Part shown: piece by piece, positions 52,998-62,359 of the stretch
Numbering within the stretch: the stretch's first letter is position 1
Layout of the letters: each line of letters starts with the position of its first letter
Origin: CAG-238 sp963601575
GTDB lineage: Bacteria > Bacillota > Clostridia > Peptostreptococcales > Anaerovoracaceae
Direction: 5' to 3'
Assembly: GCA_963601575.1 (NCBI GenBank)
Contig: CAVCFO010000003.1
Location: 55,107-119,106 of the forward strand
DNA: 64,000 nucleotides
Notes under the pieces: model-generated
Seen by the model: only the letters and a program-made list of their open reading frames with translations
What the model was told of the DNA's origin: nothing
Databases searched by the model: none
Position numbers and translations under genes: made by a program

Positions 52998-53606
52998 ATG
53001 AATATCAATGATATAAAAAAATTGATGAAGGATCGAAAGCCGCATACCCTGGAGATCATGCGTGAGTTTGTGGTCCTTATTTTGCTTACGGAAAAGGAAG
53101 GAAGGCTCAGCTTCGTATTCGAAAAGAGAGCTGCCGGCATAAGGCAGCCCGGGGACATATGCTTTCCGGGAGGAAAGGTTGAGCCCGGCGAGAGCCTTGC
53201 AGAATGCGCGCTTCGGGAGACAAAAGAAGAAATCGGCATAGACGGGATATCCATGCTCGGGGAGTTTGCCACGCAATATGAGCTCACATCAATTGCCATG
53301 CATTCCCTCGTTGGCTTTGTCCCCGAGGAGGCCCTGGGCAAAGTACGCATAAACAAGGCAGAGGTTGCGGAGGTTTTCACGGTTCCCGTAGAATTTTTCG
53401 AAAAAACCGAGCCATATATCTACGACTATGACATAGTCCAAGAAGTAAGCGATTTTCCTTATGAAGAATTTGGCATAAATCGCGACTACAAATGGCGAAG
53501 AGGACACAAATCCATCGCGCTCTACCGCTTCGAAGACAAGGTAATCTGGGGTCTTACGGCGGCCATCGCAAGGCGCTTCGCCCGGGAAATGTCTCATAGC
53601 TTTTAG
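52998..53606 (+). CDS. Nudix hydrolase, CoA pyrophosphatase-like
   Basis: 202 residues. The Nudix box is complete at residues 59-81: Gly59, Glu65, Arg73, Glu74, Glu77, Glu78, Gly80. The preceding EKRAAGIRQPGDICFPGG resembles the CoA diphosphatase (UPF0035/NudL) signature. Such enzymes cleave CoA and acyl-CoA derivatives; the substrate remains a prediction. GGAG ribosome site upstream. Confidence 0.85.
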   Translation: MNINDIKKLMKDRKPHTLEIMREFVVLILLTEKEGRLSFVFEKRAAGIRQPGDICFPGGKVEPGESLAECALRETKEEIGIDGISMLGEFATQYELTSIAMHSLVGFVPEEALGKVRINKAEVAEVFTVPVEFFEKTEPYIYDYDIVQEVSDFPYEEFGINRDYKWRRGHKSIALYRFEDKVIWGLTAAIARRFAREMSHSF

Positions 53607-53676
53607 AAAAAATCCGGAATGGACCCGAAAAGTTATGATATTGTGTAGAATTTGTAAAGGGTGAGAAAAAAATAAC

Positions 53677-53705
53677 TTTCACTTTTTGCCGCCTTGTATT
53701 ATAAT
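53677..53705 (+). promoter_or_regulatory. Promoter for the BMP-type importer operon
   Basis: TTTCAC at 53677-53682 and TATAAT at 53700-53705, 17-base spacer. The -10 is perfect and the -35 is weak. Confidence 0.55.
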
Positions 53706-53746
53706 TGAGAGGTAAGATATACTTAATTTCATTTAGGAGGGAACAA

Positions 53747-54877
53747 ATGAAGAAGTTATTAACAGTATTGCTCATTCTGGTAATGGTATTCACATTTGCA
53801 GCTTGCGGCGGAAGCTCCGACGACAGCGGCGAAGAAGCCACTACAACGACCGTAGTAGACTACAACTCCATCCCTGATGACTATGAATCTGAAGACGGCA
53901 CGTATCAGATTGCAATGGTTACAGACGTTGGACAGTTAAAGGACGGTTCTTTCAACCAGTTCACATGGAACGGCGTTAAGAAGTATGCTTCCGACAACGG
54001 CAAGTCATACAAGTACTATCAGCCGGGTAATGCCCAGAACGCAACTGACGAAGACAGAATCAAAGCTATGAGAGACGCTTGTGATGCAGGCGCAGAAGTT
54101 CTCGTAACTCCGGGATTCCTTCAGGAAACCGCACTTAAGACGGTTGCTCCTGAATATCCGGATGTACAGTTCATCTTCATCGACGGCTGGGACATGGGTC
54201 TTGACAACCTTGTTGGCGTTTCCTATCAGGAAGAACAGGCAGGTTACTTTGCAGGTTATGCAACTGTAATGGAAGGCTATACCAAATTAGGATATTCCGG
54301 CGGTGGCGGCGGCTCAAACCCTGCTTGCATCAGATACGGATACGGATTCGCACAGGGTGCTAACGATGCTGCAGCAGCAAAGGGCGAAACTGTTGAAATG
54401 AGATATTCCTGGGAACACGGTTCGAGCTTCTCAGCTTCTCCTGACCTTCAGGCAATGCTTTCCGGTTGGTATAATGCAGGTACAGAAGTTATCTTCGTAG
54501 CAGGCGGTTCGATGTTTAACTCCGGCGACGCAGCTGCACAGGCTAACGAAGGCAAGCTCGTAGGCGTTGACGTTGACCAGTCCAGCCAGTCCGACGCAGT
54601 TATCACTTCTGCTATGAAGGATCTTGCAAAGTCCGTAATCGACACGATTACCAAGTTCTACGAAGGCGGAGCTGTATTTGGCGGCGCTACGACACTCGGC
54701 GCGGCTGACAACGCAGTAGGTATCCCTACAGATACTTGGTCGTTCGAGAACTGGACAGTTGAGGAATATCAGGAACTGTATGCGAAGGTAGTTTCCGGCG
54801 AAATTACCATCGATAACGACAGCGAAATGTCAGACCCTAGCAAGGCAGGACTCGAAAACATTACATTCGTAAAATAG
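53747..54877 (+). CDS. BMP family ABC transporter substrate-binding lipoprotein
   Basis: 376 residues. Signal peptide with lipobox FAAC. The mature part is a BMP/PnrA-type periplasmic-binding fold: IAMVTDVGQLKDGSFNQFTWNGVKKYA, then VLVTPGFLQETALKTVAPEYPDVQFIFIDG, and GYFAGYATVMEG. Members bind purine nucleosides. A Gly-rich insertion (YSGGGGGSNPACIRYG) lies where family members usually have GGxxxPxV. Start at 53747 with AGGAGGG upstream. Codon use suggests high expression, and a hairpin follows the gene. Confidence 0.93.
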   Translation: MKKLLTVLLILVMVFTFAACGGSSDDSGEEATTTTVVDYNSIPDDYESEDGTYQIAMVTDVGQLKDGSFNQFTWNGVKKYASDNGKSYKYYQPGNAQNATDEDRIKAMRDACDAGAEVLVTPGFLQETALKTVAPEYPDVQFIFIDGWDMGLDNLVGVSYQEEQAGYFAGYATVMEGYTKLGYSGGGGGSNPACIRYGYGFAQGANDAAAAKGETVEMRYSWEHGSSFSASPDLQAMLSGWYNAGTEVIFVAGGSMFNSGDAAAQANEGKLVGVDVDQSSQSDAVITSAMKDLAKSVIDTITKFYEGGAVFGGATTLGAADNAVGIPTDTWSFENWTVEEYQELYAKVVSGEITIDNDSEMSDPSKAGLENITFVK

Positions 54878-54921
54878 TCGCAAAATAGCCTAGCGGCTTG
54901 CGGTCTAAACCGTAATAATAG

Positions 54922-54955
54922 AGGGGGGAGAAAGTTCTTTCCCCCTTTGTTTTAT
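54922..54955 (+). terminator. Hairpin between binding-protein and ATPase genes, probably attenuating
   Basis: GGGGG at 54924-54928 pairs with CCCCC at 54941-54945, with AAA/TTT inside and an AG bulge; TTTGTTTTAT follows. Likely partial terminator that leaves the binding protein in excess. Confidence 0.6.
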
Positions 54956-54973
54956 CGAAGAAAAGGAAGCAAA

Positions 54974-56521
54974 ATGTCTGAATACATAATTGAGATGAAC
55001 CACATACGGAAAGAATTTCCCGGGATAGTGGCAAACGACGACATCACCTTGCAGCTAAAAAAAGGTGAGATACACGCCCTTTTGGGAGAAAACGGAGCAG
55101 GAAAATCAACGCTTATGAGCGTTTTGTTCGGACTTTATCAGCCGGAGGCAGGCGAAATAAGAAAGAACGGACAGGTTGTAAAGATTAACGATCCAAACGA
55201 TGCCACGGCGCTTGGAATCGGAATGGTGCATCAGCATTTTAAGCTGGTGGATGTGTTTACGGTGCTTGACAATATTATTTTGGGCGCCGAAACCACGGAC
55301 AAACTGGGCTTTCTCAAGAAAAAAGAAGCAAGAGAAAAGGTAATGGAGCTTTCGGAGCGCTACGGTCTGAAAGTCGATGTAGATGCCAAGGTAGAAAATA
55401 TTACCGTTGGTATGCAGCAGAGGGTCGAAATCCTCAAAATGCTGTACAGAGAAAACGAGATTCTGATATTTGACGAACCGACGGCGGTTCTCACGCCTCA
55501 GGAAATCGACGAACTTATGGAAATTATGAGAGGCTTTGCCAGTGAGGGCAAATCCATACTCTTTATATCGCATAAATTAAACGAAATCATGGCCGTATCC
55601 GATCGCGTAACAGTTCTCCGCAAGGGAAAATATGTAGGCACGGTAAATACAAAGGATACGAACAAACAGGAACTTTCCAACATGATGGTTGGAAGACCGG
55701 TGCAGCTTGAAATCGATAAGGAAGAAGCGACTCCGGCAGAGACGGTTCTTTCGGTCAAGGGCCTTACGGTACCGTCGAAGCTCCACAAAAATGATGCCGT
55801 AAAAAATGTTTCGTTCGATGTACATAAGGGCGAGATTCTATGCATCGCCGGAATCGACGGAAACGGACAGACGGAGCTTGTCTACGGGATTACGGGTCTT
55901 GAAAAGGCAGGCGCAGGCAGCCTCAGCCTCCTCGGGCATGACATTTCTAAGGCTTCCATCAGAAAGAGAAGCGGCGCCGGAATGTCTCACATACCGGAGG
56001 ACAGGCACAAACACGGCCTCGTGCTTGGCTATACCCTCGAACAAAACATGGTATTACAAAAATATAGAGAAGAACGTTTCCAAAACCACGGCTTCATCAA
56101 GTTCGACGAGGTTCGAAAATATGCAAACAGGCTGATCGAAGAATATGACGTGCGGTCTGGGCAAGGCCCGATTACTATTGCCCGTTCCATGTCCGGCGGC
56201 AACCAGCAAAAGGCGATTATCGCAAGAGAGCTAGATAGAGACGAGCCTCTGATCGTTGCTGTGCAGCCAACAAGAGGTCTTGACGTAGGCGCAATCGAGC
56301 GCGTTCACAGGGAACTTGTGAGAGAAAGAGATGAGGGCAAGGCGATACTTCTGGTATCTCTTGAGCTTGACGAAGTTCTCGGACTTTCGGACAGGATTCT
56401 CGTAATGTACGAGGGAGAAATAGTTGCGGAAATAAATCCAAAGGAAACCACCCCTGAGGAGCTTGGGCTTTATATGGCAGGGGCAAAAAGGCAAGGAAAG
56501 GAGGCGAAGCAGAATGCCTAG
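54974..56521 (+). CDS. Nucleoside ABC transporter ATP-binding protein with two ATPase domains (YufO/NupA type)
   Basis: 515 residues, two fused nucleotide-binding domains. The first has Walker A GENGAGKST and an ALGIGMVHQHFKLVD segment. The second lacks a normal Walker A (GIDGNGQTEL) but has MSGGNQQKAIIAREL and a VAVQPTRGLDVGAIE Walker B, as usual for the sugar/nucleoside CUT2-like group. It energises uptake with the two permeases that follow. Start at 54974 after AAAGGAAG. Confidence 0.94.
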   Translation: MSEYIIEMNHIRKEFPGIVANDDITLQLKKGEIHALLGENGAGKSTLMSVLFGLYQPEAGEIRKNGQVVKINDPNDATALGIGMVHQHFKLVDVFTVLDNIILGAETTDKLGFLKKKEAREKVMELSERYGLKVDVDAKVENITVGMQQRVEILKMLYRENEILIFDEPTAVLTPQEIDELMEIMRGFASEGKSILFISHKLNEIMAVSDRVTVLRKGKYVGTVNTKDTNKQELSNMMVGRPVQLEIDKEEATPAETVLSVKGLTVPSKLHKNDAVKNVSFDVHKGEILCIAGIDGNGQTELVYGITGLEKAGAGSLSLLGHDISKASIRKRSGAGMSHIPEDRHKHGLVLGYTLEQNMVLQKYREERFQNHGFIKFDEVRKYANRLIEEYDVRSGQGPITIARSMSGGNQQKAIIARELDRDEPLIVAVQPTRGLDVGAIERVHRELVRERDEGKAILLVSLELDEVLGLSDRILVMYEGEIVAEINPKETTPEELGLYMAGAKRQGKEAKQNA

Positions 56522-57719
56522 ACTTGAACCGGACAGCGGCAAAATAAAATGGTACAAATCCGAAGGCGCAAAATCTGTTTATGCCTCGCTAATCTCGATT
56601 TTGATCGGACTTCTGGTGGGAACTATAGTAATAATTGTCGTGGGATTTGCAAGAGACAGCATCTCAACGAAGGGAATATGGGACGGAATTCGCCTCGTGT
56701 TCCTGGGAGTCTTTAGCACGGGAAGAGTTGACGGGCAGCTTGCTTTCGGCTTCAACCCGGTAAACCTTGGGAATATGCTTTTCCGTGCAACACCGCTTAT
56801 CATGACGGGACTTTCAGTTGCGATTGCATTCAAAACCGGACTTTTCAATATCGGAGCCGCCGGGCAGTATCTTATGGGAACCATGGGAAGCATTTCCGTG
56901 GGACTTTGGCTCGGCATGGGTGATTGCCCGACATGGATTGCCTGGATATGCGCCTTCGCAGCCGGCATGATCCTCGGCGGACTTTGGGGAGCGATTCCGG
57001 GGCTCTTCAAGGCTTATCTGAATATAAACGAAGTAATTACATGCATAATGACCAACTGGATTGCGGCAAATCTCGTAACCTGGTGGTTCGACGCCCACGA
57101 TGTTTTCAAAAATGCGGCAGAGGGCGGCAAGGTCGGATATACGATACCACTCAAAAATGTTGATCTCTCCACGCCGAAGTGGGGAATGGACATACTCTTT
57201 CCGGGATCTCAGGCAAACGGCGGATTTTGGGTTGCATGCATCTTCGCGATTTTGATGTGGGTCATCATGTCAAAGACGACCTTCGGATACGAGCTTCGTG
57301 CCTGCGGACTTAACAGACATGCCGCAAAATATGCCGGGATCAGCGACAAGAGAAATATCATCTTGTCCATGGTAATTGCAGGAGCCCTTGCCTCGGCAGG
57401 CGGGAGCCTTTATTACCTTTCGGGAAATACGGAATTTTATTGGTCTACATATATGTCGCTGCCCTCGGACGGCTTCAACGGCATTCCGGTAGCGCTGCTT
57501 GCGGTAAACCACCCGATAGGCGTTATCTTCACGGGAATTTTCATGTCCATGCTAAATGTTGCAGGCATTCAGCTAAAATACCTGACGGCCTATAACGAGT
57601 ATATTGCGGACATTATCATAGCAAGCATCGTATACCTTTCTGCATTTGCCCTGTTCTTCAAATTGCTCATGGACAGCAGGAAGAAAAAGAAAGAAGCGGC
57701 AAAAGGAGGTAAGAGATAA
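56514..57719 (+). CDS. Nucleoside ABC transporter permease (YufP/NupB type)
   Basis: 401 residues with about ten membrane segments. RATPLIMTGLSVAIAFKTGLFNIGAAGQ and the coupling region TTFGYELRACGLNRHAAKYAGI are typical of BPD_transp_2 permeases. It overlaps the ATPase gene by 8 bases and the next permease by one, so the four genes are one operon. Confidence 0.93.
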   Translation: MPRLEPDSGKIKWYKSEGAKSVYASLISILIGLLVGTIVIIVVGFARDSISTKGIWDGIRLVFLGVFSTGRVDGQLAFGFNPVNLGNMLFRATPLIMTGLSVAIAFKTGLFNIGAAGQYLMGTMGSISVGLWLGMGDCPTWIAWICAFAAGMILGGLWGAIPGLFKAYLNINEVITCIMTNWIAANLVTWWFDAHDVFKNAAEGGKVGYTIPLKNVDLSTPKWGMDILFPGSQANGGFWVACIFAILMWVIMSKTTFGYELRACGLNRHAAKYAGISDKRNIILSMVIAGALASAGGSLYYLSGNTEFYWSTYMSLPSDGFNGIPVALLAVNHPIGVIFTGIFMSMLNVAGIQLKYLTAYNEYIADIIIASIVYLSAFALFFKLLMDSRKKKKEAAKGGKR

Positions 57720-58726
57720 TGGTATTTTTGATTCAGCAAACCATGCTTTACGCTGTTCCTCTGATGATCGTTGCACTGGCGGGGGTCTGCGCAGAGCGCT
57801 CCGGAGTAATCAACCTCGCACTTGAAGGTATTATGATTTTCGGAGCATTTATCGGAGTTATCTTTATAAGAATGCTGCAAGGGATGGGCTTCACCCAGGA
57901 ACAGGGACAGCTTGTGATGATAATATCGCTGCTTCTTACGGGAGTATGCGGAGTGGCATTTTCGATGCTCCTTGCATTTTCTGCCATAAAACTGAGAGCA
58001 GACCAGACCATCGGCGGCACGGCGCTTAATATGCTGGCGCCGGCGGTTGTGCTTTTCTTTATCTATATGATTGCACAGCAAAATACCCTCGGTATGGCTA
58101 CGGGAAGCGCTGCGGGCTGGTTCATGATTCGCCCGTCGACTTTTGGACTGCCGAAGGACTACAGCTGGGGAGCTTTTTTGGACCTATTTATCAATAAGGT
58201 TTATCCGAGTACATATGTATGCATATTGATTTTCGTATTGGTTTCGATTTTCCTTTATAAGACCAAGACCGGAATGAGGCTTCGTTCCTGCGGCGAAAAT
58301 CCCCAGGCGGCGGACTCCCTCGGGATCAGCGTACACAAGATGAGATACCTGGGCGTTGGGCTTTCGGGTTTTCTTGCCGGGATCGGAGGATTTACATATT
58401 CCATGACCACCGCAAATTGCACCTCCACAGGTGAGGTTGCAGGCTACGGTTTCCTTGCACTTGCGGTTATGATCTTCGGAAACTGGACGCCGATTAACAT
58501 CGCGCTTGGGAGCATACTTTTTGGACTCTTCAAGTGCATAGCCGCTATTTATGGCTCTCTTGACATCAACGGAGACGGGGTATATATGCTGGCAGAAATC
58601 GGCGTAAGCCCGTATGTTTATAGAATGCTGCCATATATTATCACCTTGATTGTTTTGGCATTTACATCCAAGAATTCCAGAGTGCCGAAGGCAGAGGGCA
58701 TACCTTACGACAAAGGACAAAGATAG
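57719..58726 (+). CDS. Nucleoside ABC transporter permease (YufQ/NupC type)
   Basis: 335 residues with about eight or nine membrane segments. Family blocks: PLMIVALAGVCAERSGVINLALEGIM and TKTGMRLRSCGENPQAADSLGIS. It forms a heterodimer with the preceding permease. The next gene starts 4 bases after its stop, without an obvious functional link. Confidence 0.93.
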   Translation: MVFLIQQTMLYAVPLMIVALAGVCAERSGVINLALEGIMIFGAFIGVIFIRMLQGMGFTQEQGQLVMIISLLLTGVCGVAFSMLLAFSAIKLRADQTIGGTALNMLAPAVVLFFIYMIAQQNTLGMATGSAAGWFMIRPSTFGLPKDYSWGAFLDLFINKVYPSTYVCILIFVLVSIFLYKTKTGMRLRSCGENPQAADSLGISVHKMRYLGVGLSGFLAGIGGFTYSMTTANCTSTGEVAGYGFLALAVMIFGNWTPINIALGSILFGLFKCIAAIYGSLDINGDGVYMLAEIGVSPYVYRMLPYIITLIVLAFTSKNSRVPKAEGIPYDKGQR

Positions 58727-58730
58727 CAGA

Positions 58731-60539
58731 ATGAGTTTTTTACCGATAAGTAGAGAGGAAATGAAGAAGCGAGGCTGGGAGCAGCCGGATTTTGTTCTGG
58801 TTACGGGAGATGCCTATGTTGACCACCACTCCTTTGGCACTGCCATAATCGCAAGGCTCCTCGAAAGATACGGATATAAAGTTGCGATACTGCCTCAGCC
58901 GAACTACAAATCGGCTGAGGATTTTCGCATATTCGGAAAGCCGCGCCTGGGATTTCTCATAAACAGCGGCGTGGTGGACTCCATGGTAAATAACTATTCT
59001 GTATTCAAGCATAGGCGAAGAACCGACGAATATGCGCCGGGCGGCAAGGCGGGGAAGAGGCCCGACAGGGCTGTAATCGTATATGCTAACAGGGCAAAGG
59101 AAGCCTATAGGGACGTTCCGGTAATAATCGGCGGACTTGAGGCAAGCCTCAGAAGATTCGGACACTATGACTACTGGAGCGACAAGGTAAGGCGCTCGGT
59201 GCTGCTGGACTCAAAGGCAGACCTTTTGATTTACGGCATGGGGGAGCGGGCGGTGCTCGAAATAGCAGAAGCACTTGACAGCGGTATCGCAGCAAGAGAT
59301 ATTACCTGGGTTCGCGGCACCTGCTACAGGGCAAAGAATCTTGAACTTCCGGGAATGGAAGATGCCATAATGCTTCCACCATTTGATGAAATCAGCCAAG
59401 ATAAGAGAGCCTACGCAAAGAGCTTTGCAATTCAATATCGAAATCAGGATTCGATCTCGGCGAAAACCATGGTAGAAAAGTATACGGACACGGTTTATGT
59501 CGTCCAGAATCCGCCTCAGGCGCCGCTGGAAGGTCAGGAGCTTGATGATATATACGACCTCCCATTCGAAAACGAGTGGCATCCAAGCTATGATGATAAG
59601 GGCGGAATCCCTGCATTCAAAGAAATCAAGTTCAGCATCGTAAGCTCACGGGGCTGTTTCGGGGGTTGCAGCTTCTGTGCCATCACCTATCATCAGGGAA
59701 GGCAGGTCAGGAGCCGCAGCAAGGAAGCCATAGTAAGAGAAGCAGAAAATCTCACGCGAAAGAAGGACTTCAAGGGATATATCCACGATATCGGCGGGCC
59801 TACGGCGAACTTTCGCTTTCCGGCCTGTGACAAGCAGCTTGTCCGCGGCGTTTGCCCAAACAAGGACTGCCTCTATCCGAATGTCTGCCAAGGCATGAAA
59901 GTAGACCACAGCGACTATTTGGAAGTTCTGCGGGCGGTGAGAGCAGTCGAGGGCGTGAAGAAGGTATTTATACGCTCCGGAATCCGCTATGACTACCTCA
60001 TTGCAGACCCGAGGGCAGACAAATTTATCGAGGAACTTTGCAAATATCATGTCAGCGGAACCCTAAAGGTGGCGCCCGAGCATGTTTCGGCAAGGACGCT
60101 TTATTATATGCGAAAGCCGAACGTGGATGTATTTCTTGAATTTGACAGAAAGTATAGACAGACCAACAAAAGACTGGGATTGAAACAATATCTCATTCCT
60201 TATCTGATATCCTCCCATCCTGGCTGCGACCTTTCCGATGCGGCGGAGCTTGCGGTATTCCTGAAAAAATACGGCTTTATTCCGGATCAGGTTCAGGATT
60301 TCTATCCGACTCCGGGGACCCTTGCAACCTGCATGTACCATACGGAGCTTGATCCATTCACAATGGAACCTGTCTATGTCGCAAAGGATATGGAGGAGAA
60401 AAAAATGCAGCGTGCGCTCATGCACTATCACAAAAAAGAAAATGAAGCTTTGGTGAAAAAAGCGCTCCACAAGCTTGACAGAGTTGACTTAATCGGATAT
60501 CTCCTATATAATGGTAACGCACCTAGTATTCGATACTAG
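58731..60539 (+). CDS. YgiQ family radical SAM protein (UPF0313)
   Basis: 602 residues. The N-terminal region has the B12-like YgiQ block (FVLVTGDAYVDHHSFGTAIIARLLERYG). The radical SAM motif is CFGGCSFC at Cys309, 313 and 316, followed by ITYHQGRQVRSRS. Additional cysteines lie in RFPACDKQLVRGVCPNKDCLYPNVC. The C-terminal region carries QDFYPTPGTLATCMYHT. Widely conserved, but its reaction has not been established. The start at 58731 is chosen from the family N-terminus; an upstream start would lie inside the permease gene. Confidence 0.92.
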   Translation: MSFLPISREEMKKRGWEQPDFVLVTGDAYVDHHSFGTAIIARLLERYGYKVAILPQPNYKSAEDFRIFGKPRLGFLINSGVVDSMVNNYSVFKHRRRTDEYAPGGKAGKRPDRAVIVYANRAKEAYRDVPVIIGGLEASLRRFGHYDYWSDKVRRSVLLDSKADLLIYGMGERAVLEIAEALDSGIAARDITWVRGTCYRAKNLELPGMEDAIMLPPFDEISQDKRAYAKSFAIQYRNQDSISAKTMVEKYTDTVYVVQNPPQAPLEGQELDDIYDLPFENEWHPSYDDKGGIPAFKEIKFSIVSSRGCFGGCSFCAITYHQGRQVRSRSKEAIVREAENLTRKKDFKGYIHDIGGPTANFRFPACDKQLVRGVCPNKDCLYPNVCQGMKVDHSDYLEVLRAVRAVEGVKKVFIRSGIRYDYLIADPRADKFIEELCKYHVSGTLKVAPEHVSARTLYYMRKPNVDVFLEFDRKYRQTNKRLGLKQYLIPYLISSHPGCDLSDAAELAVFLKKYGFIPDQVQDFYPTPGTLATCMYHTELDPFTMEPVYVAKDMEEKKMQRALMHYHKKENEALVKKALHKLDRVDLIGYLLYNGNAPSIRY

Positions 60540-60585
60540 ATAAATTCGAAAGACATTCGAAAGACACTCGAAAGGAAATTAAAAA

Positions 60586-62316
60586 ATGCAAACAAAAAAA
60601 CCTTTTATAAATAGGGGAAAAACCCTCAAGCAGATGCTCAATCTCGTTACGGAAAAATTCCCGGGAGAAAGAGCATTCATGGTCAAGGAGAATGGCAAGA
60701 TCCGCAAGGTCTCGTTCTTTGAGCTTTTGACCGAGATACGCAGGCTCGGTACGGGGATCTATGGCGAGGGGCTTGCGGGAGAGCGCGTTGCCATAATCGG
60801 GGATAATAGCTATCCGTGGCTTTGCATATTCCTCTCGGTCGTATGCGGCGGCGGCACCGCTGTGCCGTTCGACAAGGGATTCAGCGAAGTAGAGCTTGCA
60901 AGCTGCCTCGAGCGAAGCGGCGCAAAGGCGATATTCTGTGACGAAAAGCACGAAGCACTCGTAAGAGAAGCGATAGAAGAAATAGGTAAGGACCCTCAGG
61001 CAAAGCTCCCGAAGGTCTACAAGATGACAGGAGAAGGCCAGGAGCTGTCAAGTCTCAAAAAACAGGGCGAAGAAGCGCTCATCGCAGGGAGCATAGAATT
61101 TTCCGATGCGCAGGTTTTGCCGGATGACATAGCGGTGATACTCTTTACCTCGGGAACGACCTCGATGTCAAAGGCGGTGATGCTCAGCCACAACAATATT
61201 ATGAGCAATATCCGCGACATGCAATGCTACGAAAGGTTTTACCATTGGGATGTGAACATGGCATTTCTGCCGCTGCACCACAGCTTCGGGCTGGTGGGTG
61301 TGCTGGTATTCATGGCATCCGGCGCATGCAGCGTATTTTGCGACGGGCTAAAATATATATCAAAGAACCTAGCAGAATATGGCGTAACCGTTTTCGTCGG
61401 TGTTCCGCTTTTGATAGAAAATATGTATAAGAAAATTTGGCGCGAGATAGAAAAGACCGACATGACAAAAAAGGTCGAATTCGCCCGGAATCTCACGAAA
61501 AAACCGGGCTTTCGCAGCCTTTGGATGAGAAGAAAGCTCTTTGGCAAGATCATCGATGGCGTCGGCGGAAGCCTCAGGCTCATAATCTGCGGCGCGGCGC
61601 CGCTCCTTCCGGAAACGGCGGCGGGGCTTAACGATTTCGGAATTGTCACGATTCAGGGCTACGGGCTTACAGAAACCTCTCCGGTAGTTGCAGCAGAAAG
61701 GCCGGAGGACCTTGCGGCAGGCTCCGTCGGAAAACCGATGCCAAGCGTTGAAGTTACAATAGAAAACAAGGACGAGAATGGAATCGGCGAAATCGTAGTA
61801 AAAGGACCGAATGTGATGCTGGGATATCTTGACCAGCCGAAAGAAACCGCATCGGTCATCAAAGACGGGAGATTTTATACCGGCGACCTCGGCAAATTTG
61901 ACAAAACAGGGCACCTGTGGATAACGGGCAGAAAGAAAAATGTCATCGTAATGAAGAATGGCAAGAATGTATTCCCGGAAGAAATAGAAAGCATGATAGA
62001 TGCTCTGCCTTATACCGAGGAATCCATGATTTTTACGCGCGAAAAACATAACGAGCTGGTGCTCTGGCTGAAGATCGTATATAAACTGGACTACCTGGAA
62101 AGCGTGGGACTTTGCTTTGCGGAATTTGCCGAAATCGTGCGTAAGGATCTTGCTGATGTGAACGAGAGTCTCCCTAGATACAAGGCGATTCACCATTTTA
62201 TACTCACGGACGAGCCTATGATAAAGACGACGACGCAAAAGGTAAAACGAAATTTGGAAATCGAGAAGATAAATGCGCATTGGCAGGATGATTGGGGTTA
62301 TAATAATTCCATATAG
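60586..62316 (+). CDS. AMP-dependent acyl-CoA synthetase/ligase
   Basis: 576 residues, ANL superfamily. Adenylation motifs: LFTSGTTSMSKAVMLSH, GYGLTETSPVVAAERPED, YTGDLGKFDKTGHLWITGRKKNVIV, and the C-terminal NGKNVFPEEIESMID. The final catalytic Lys is probably in KTTTQKVKRN. Long-chain or medium-chain fatty acid activation is likely, but an acyl-ACP or aryl substrate is possible. It follows ygiQ by 46 bases with AAAGGAAA upstream. No carrier-protein domain is fused. Confidence 0.88.
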   Translation: MQTKKPFINRGKTLKQMLNLVTEKFPGERAFMVKENGKIRKVSFFELLTEIRRLGTGIYGEGLAGERVAIIGDNSYPWLCIFLSVVCGGGTAVPFDKGFSEVELASCLERSGAKAIFCDEKHEALVREAIEEIGKDPQAKLPKVYKMTGEGQELSSLKKQGEEALIAGSIEFSDAQVLPDDIAVILFTSGTTSMSKAVMLSHNNIMSNIRDMQCYERFYHWDVNMAFLPLHHSFGLVGVLVFMASGACSVFCDGLKYISKNLAEYGVTVFVGVPLLIENMYKKIWREIEKTDMTKKVEFARNLTKKPGFRSLWMRRKLFGKIIDGVGGSLRLIICGAAPLLPETAAGLNDFGIVTIQGYGLTETSPVVAAERPEDLAAGSVGKPMPSVEVTIENKDENGIGEIVVKGPNVMLGYLDQPKETASVIKDGRFYTGDLGKFDKTGHLWITGRKKNVIVMKNGKNVFPEEIESMIDALPYTEESMIFTREKHNELVLWLKIVYKLDYLESVGLCFAEFAEIVRKDLADVNESLPRYKAIHHFILTDEPMIKTTTQKVKRNLEIEKINAHWQDDWGYNNSI

Positions 62317-62359
62317 CAGGGGGCAAGTTTAGCCTTCTCGTGAGAGGAAGTACCTATAT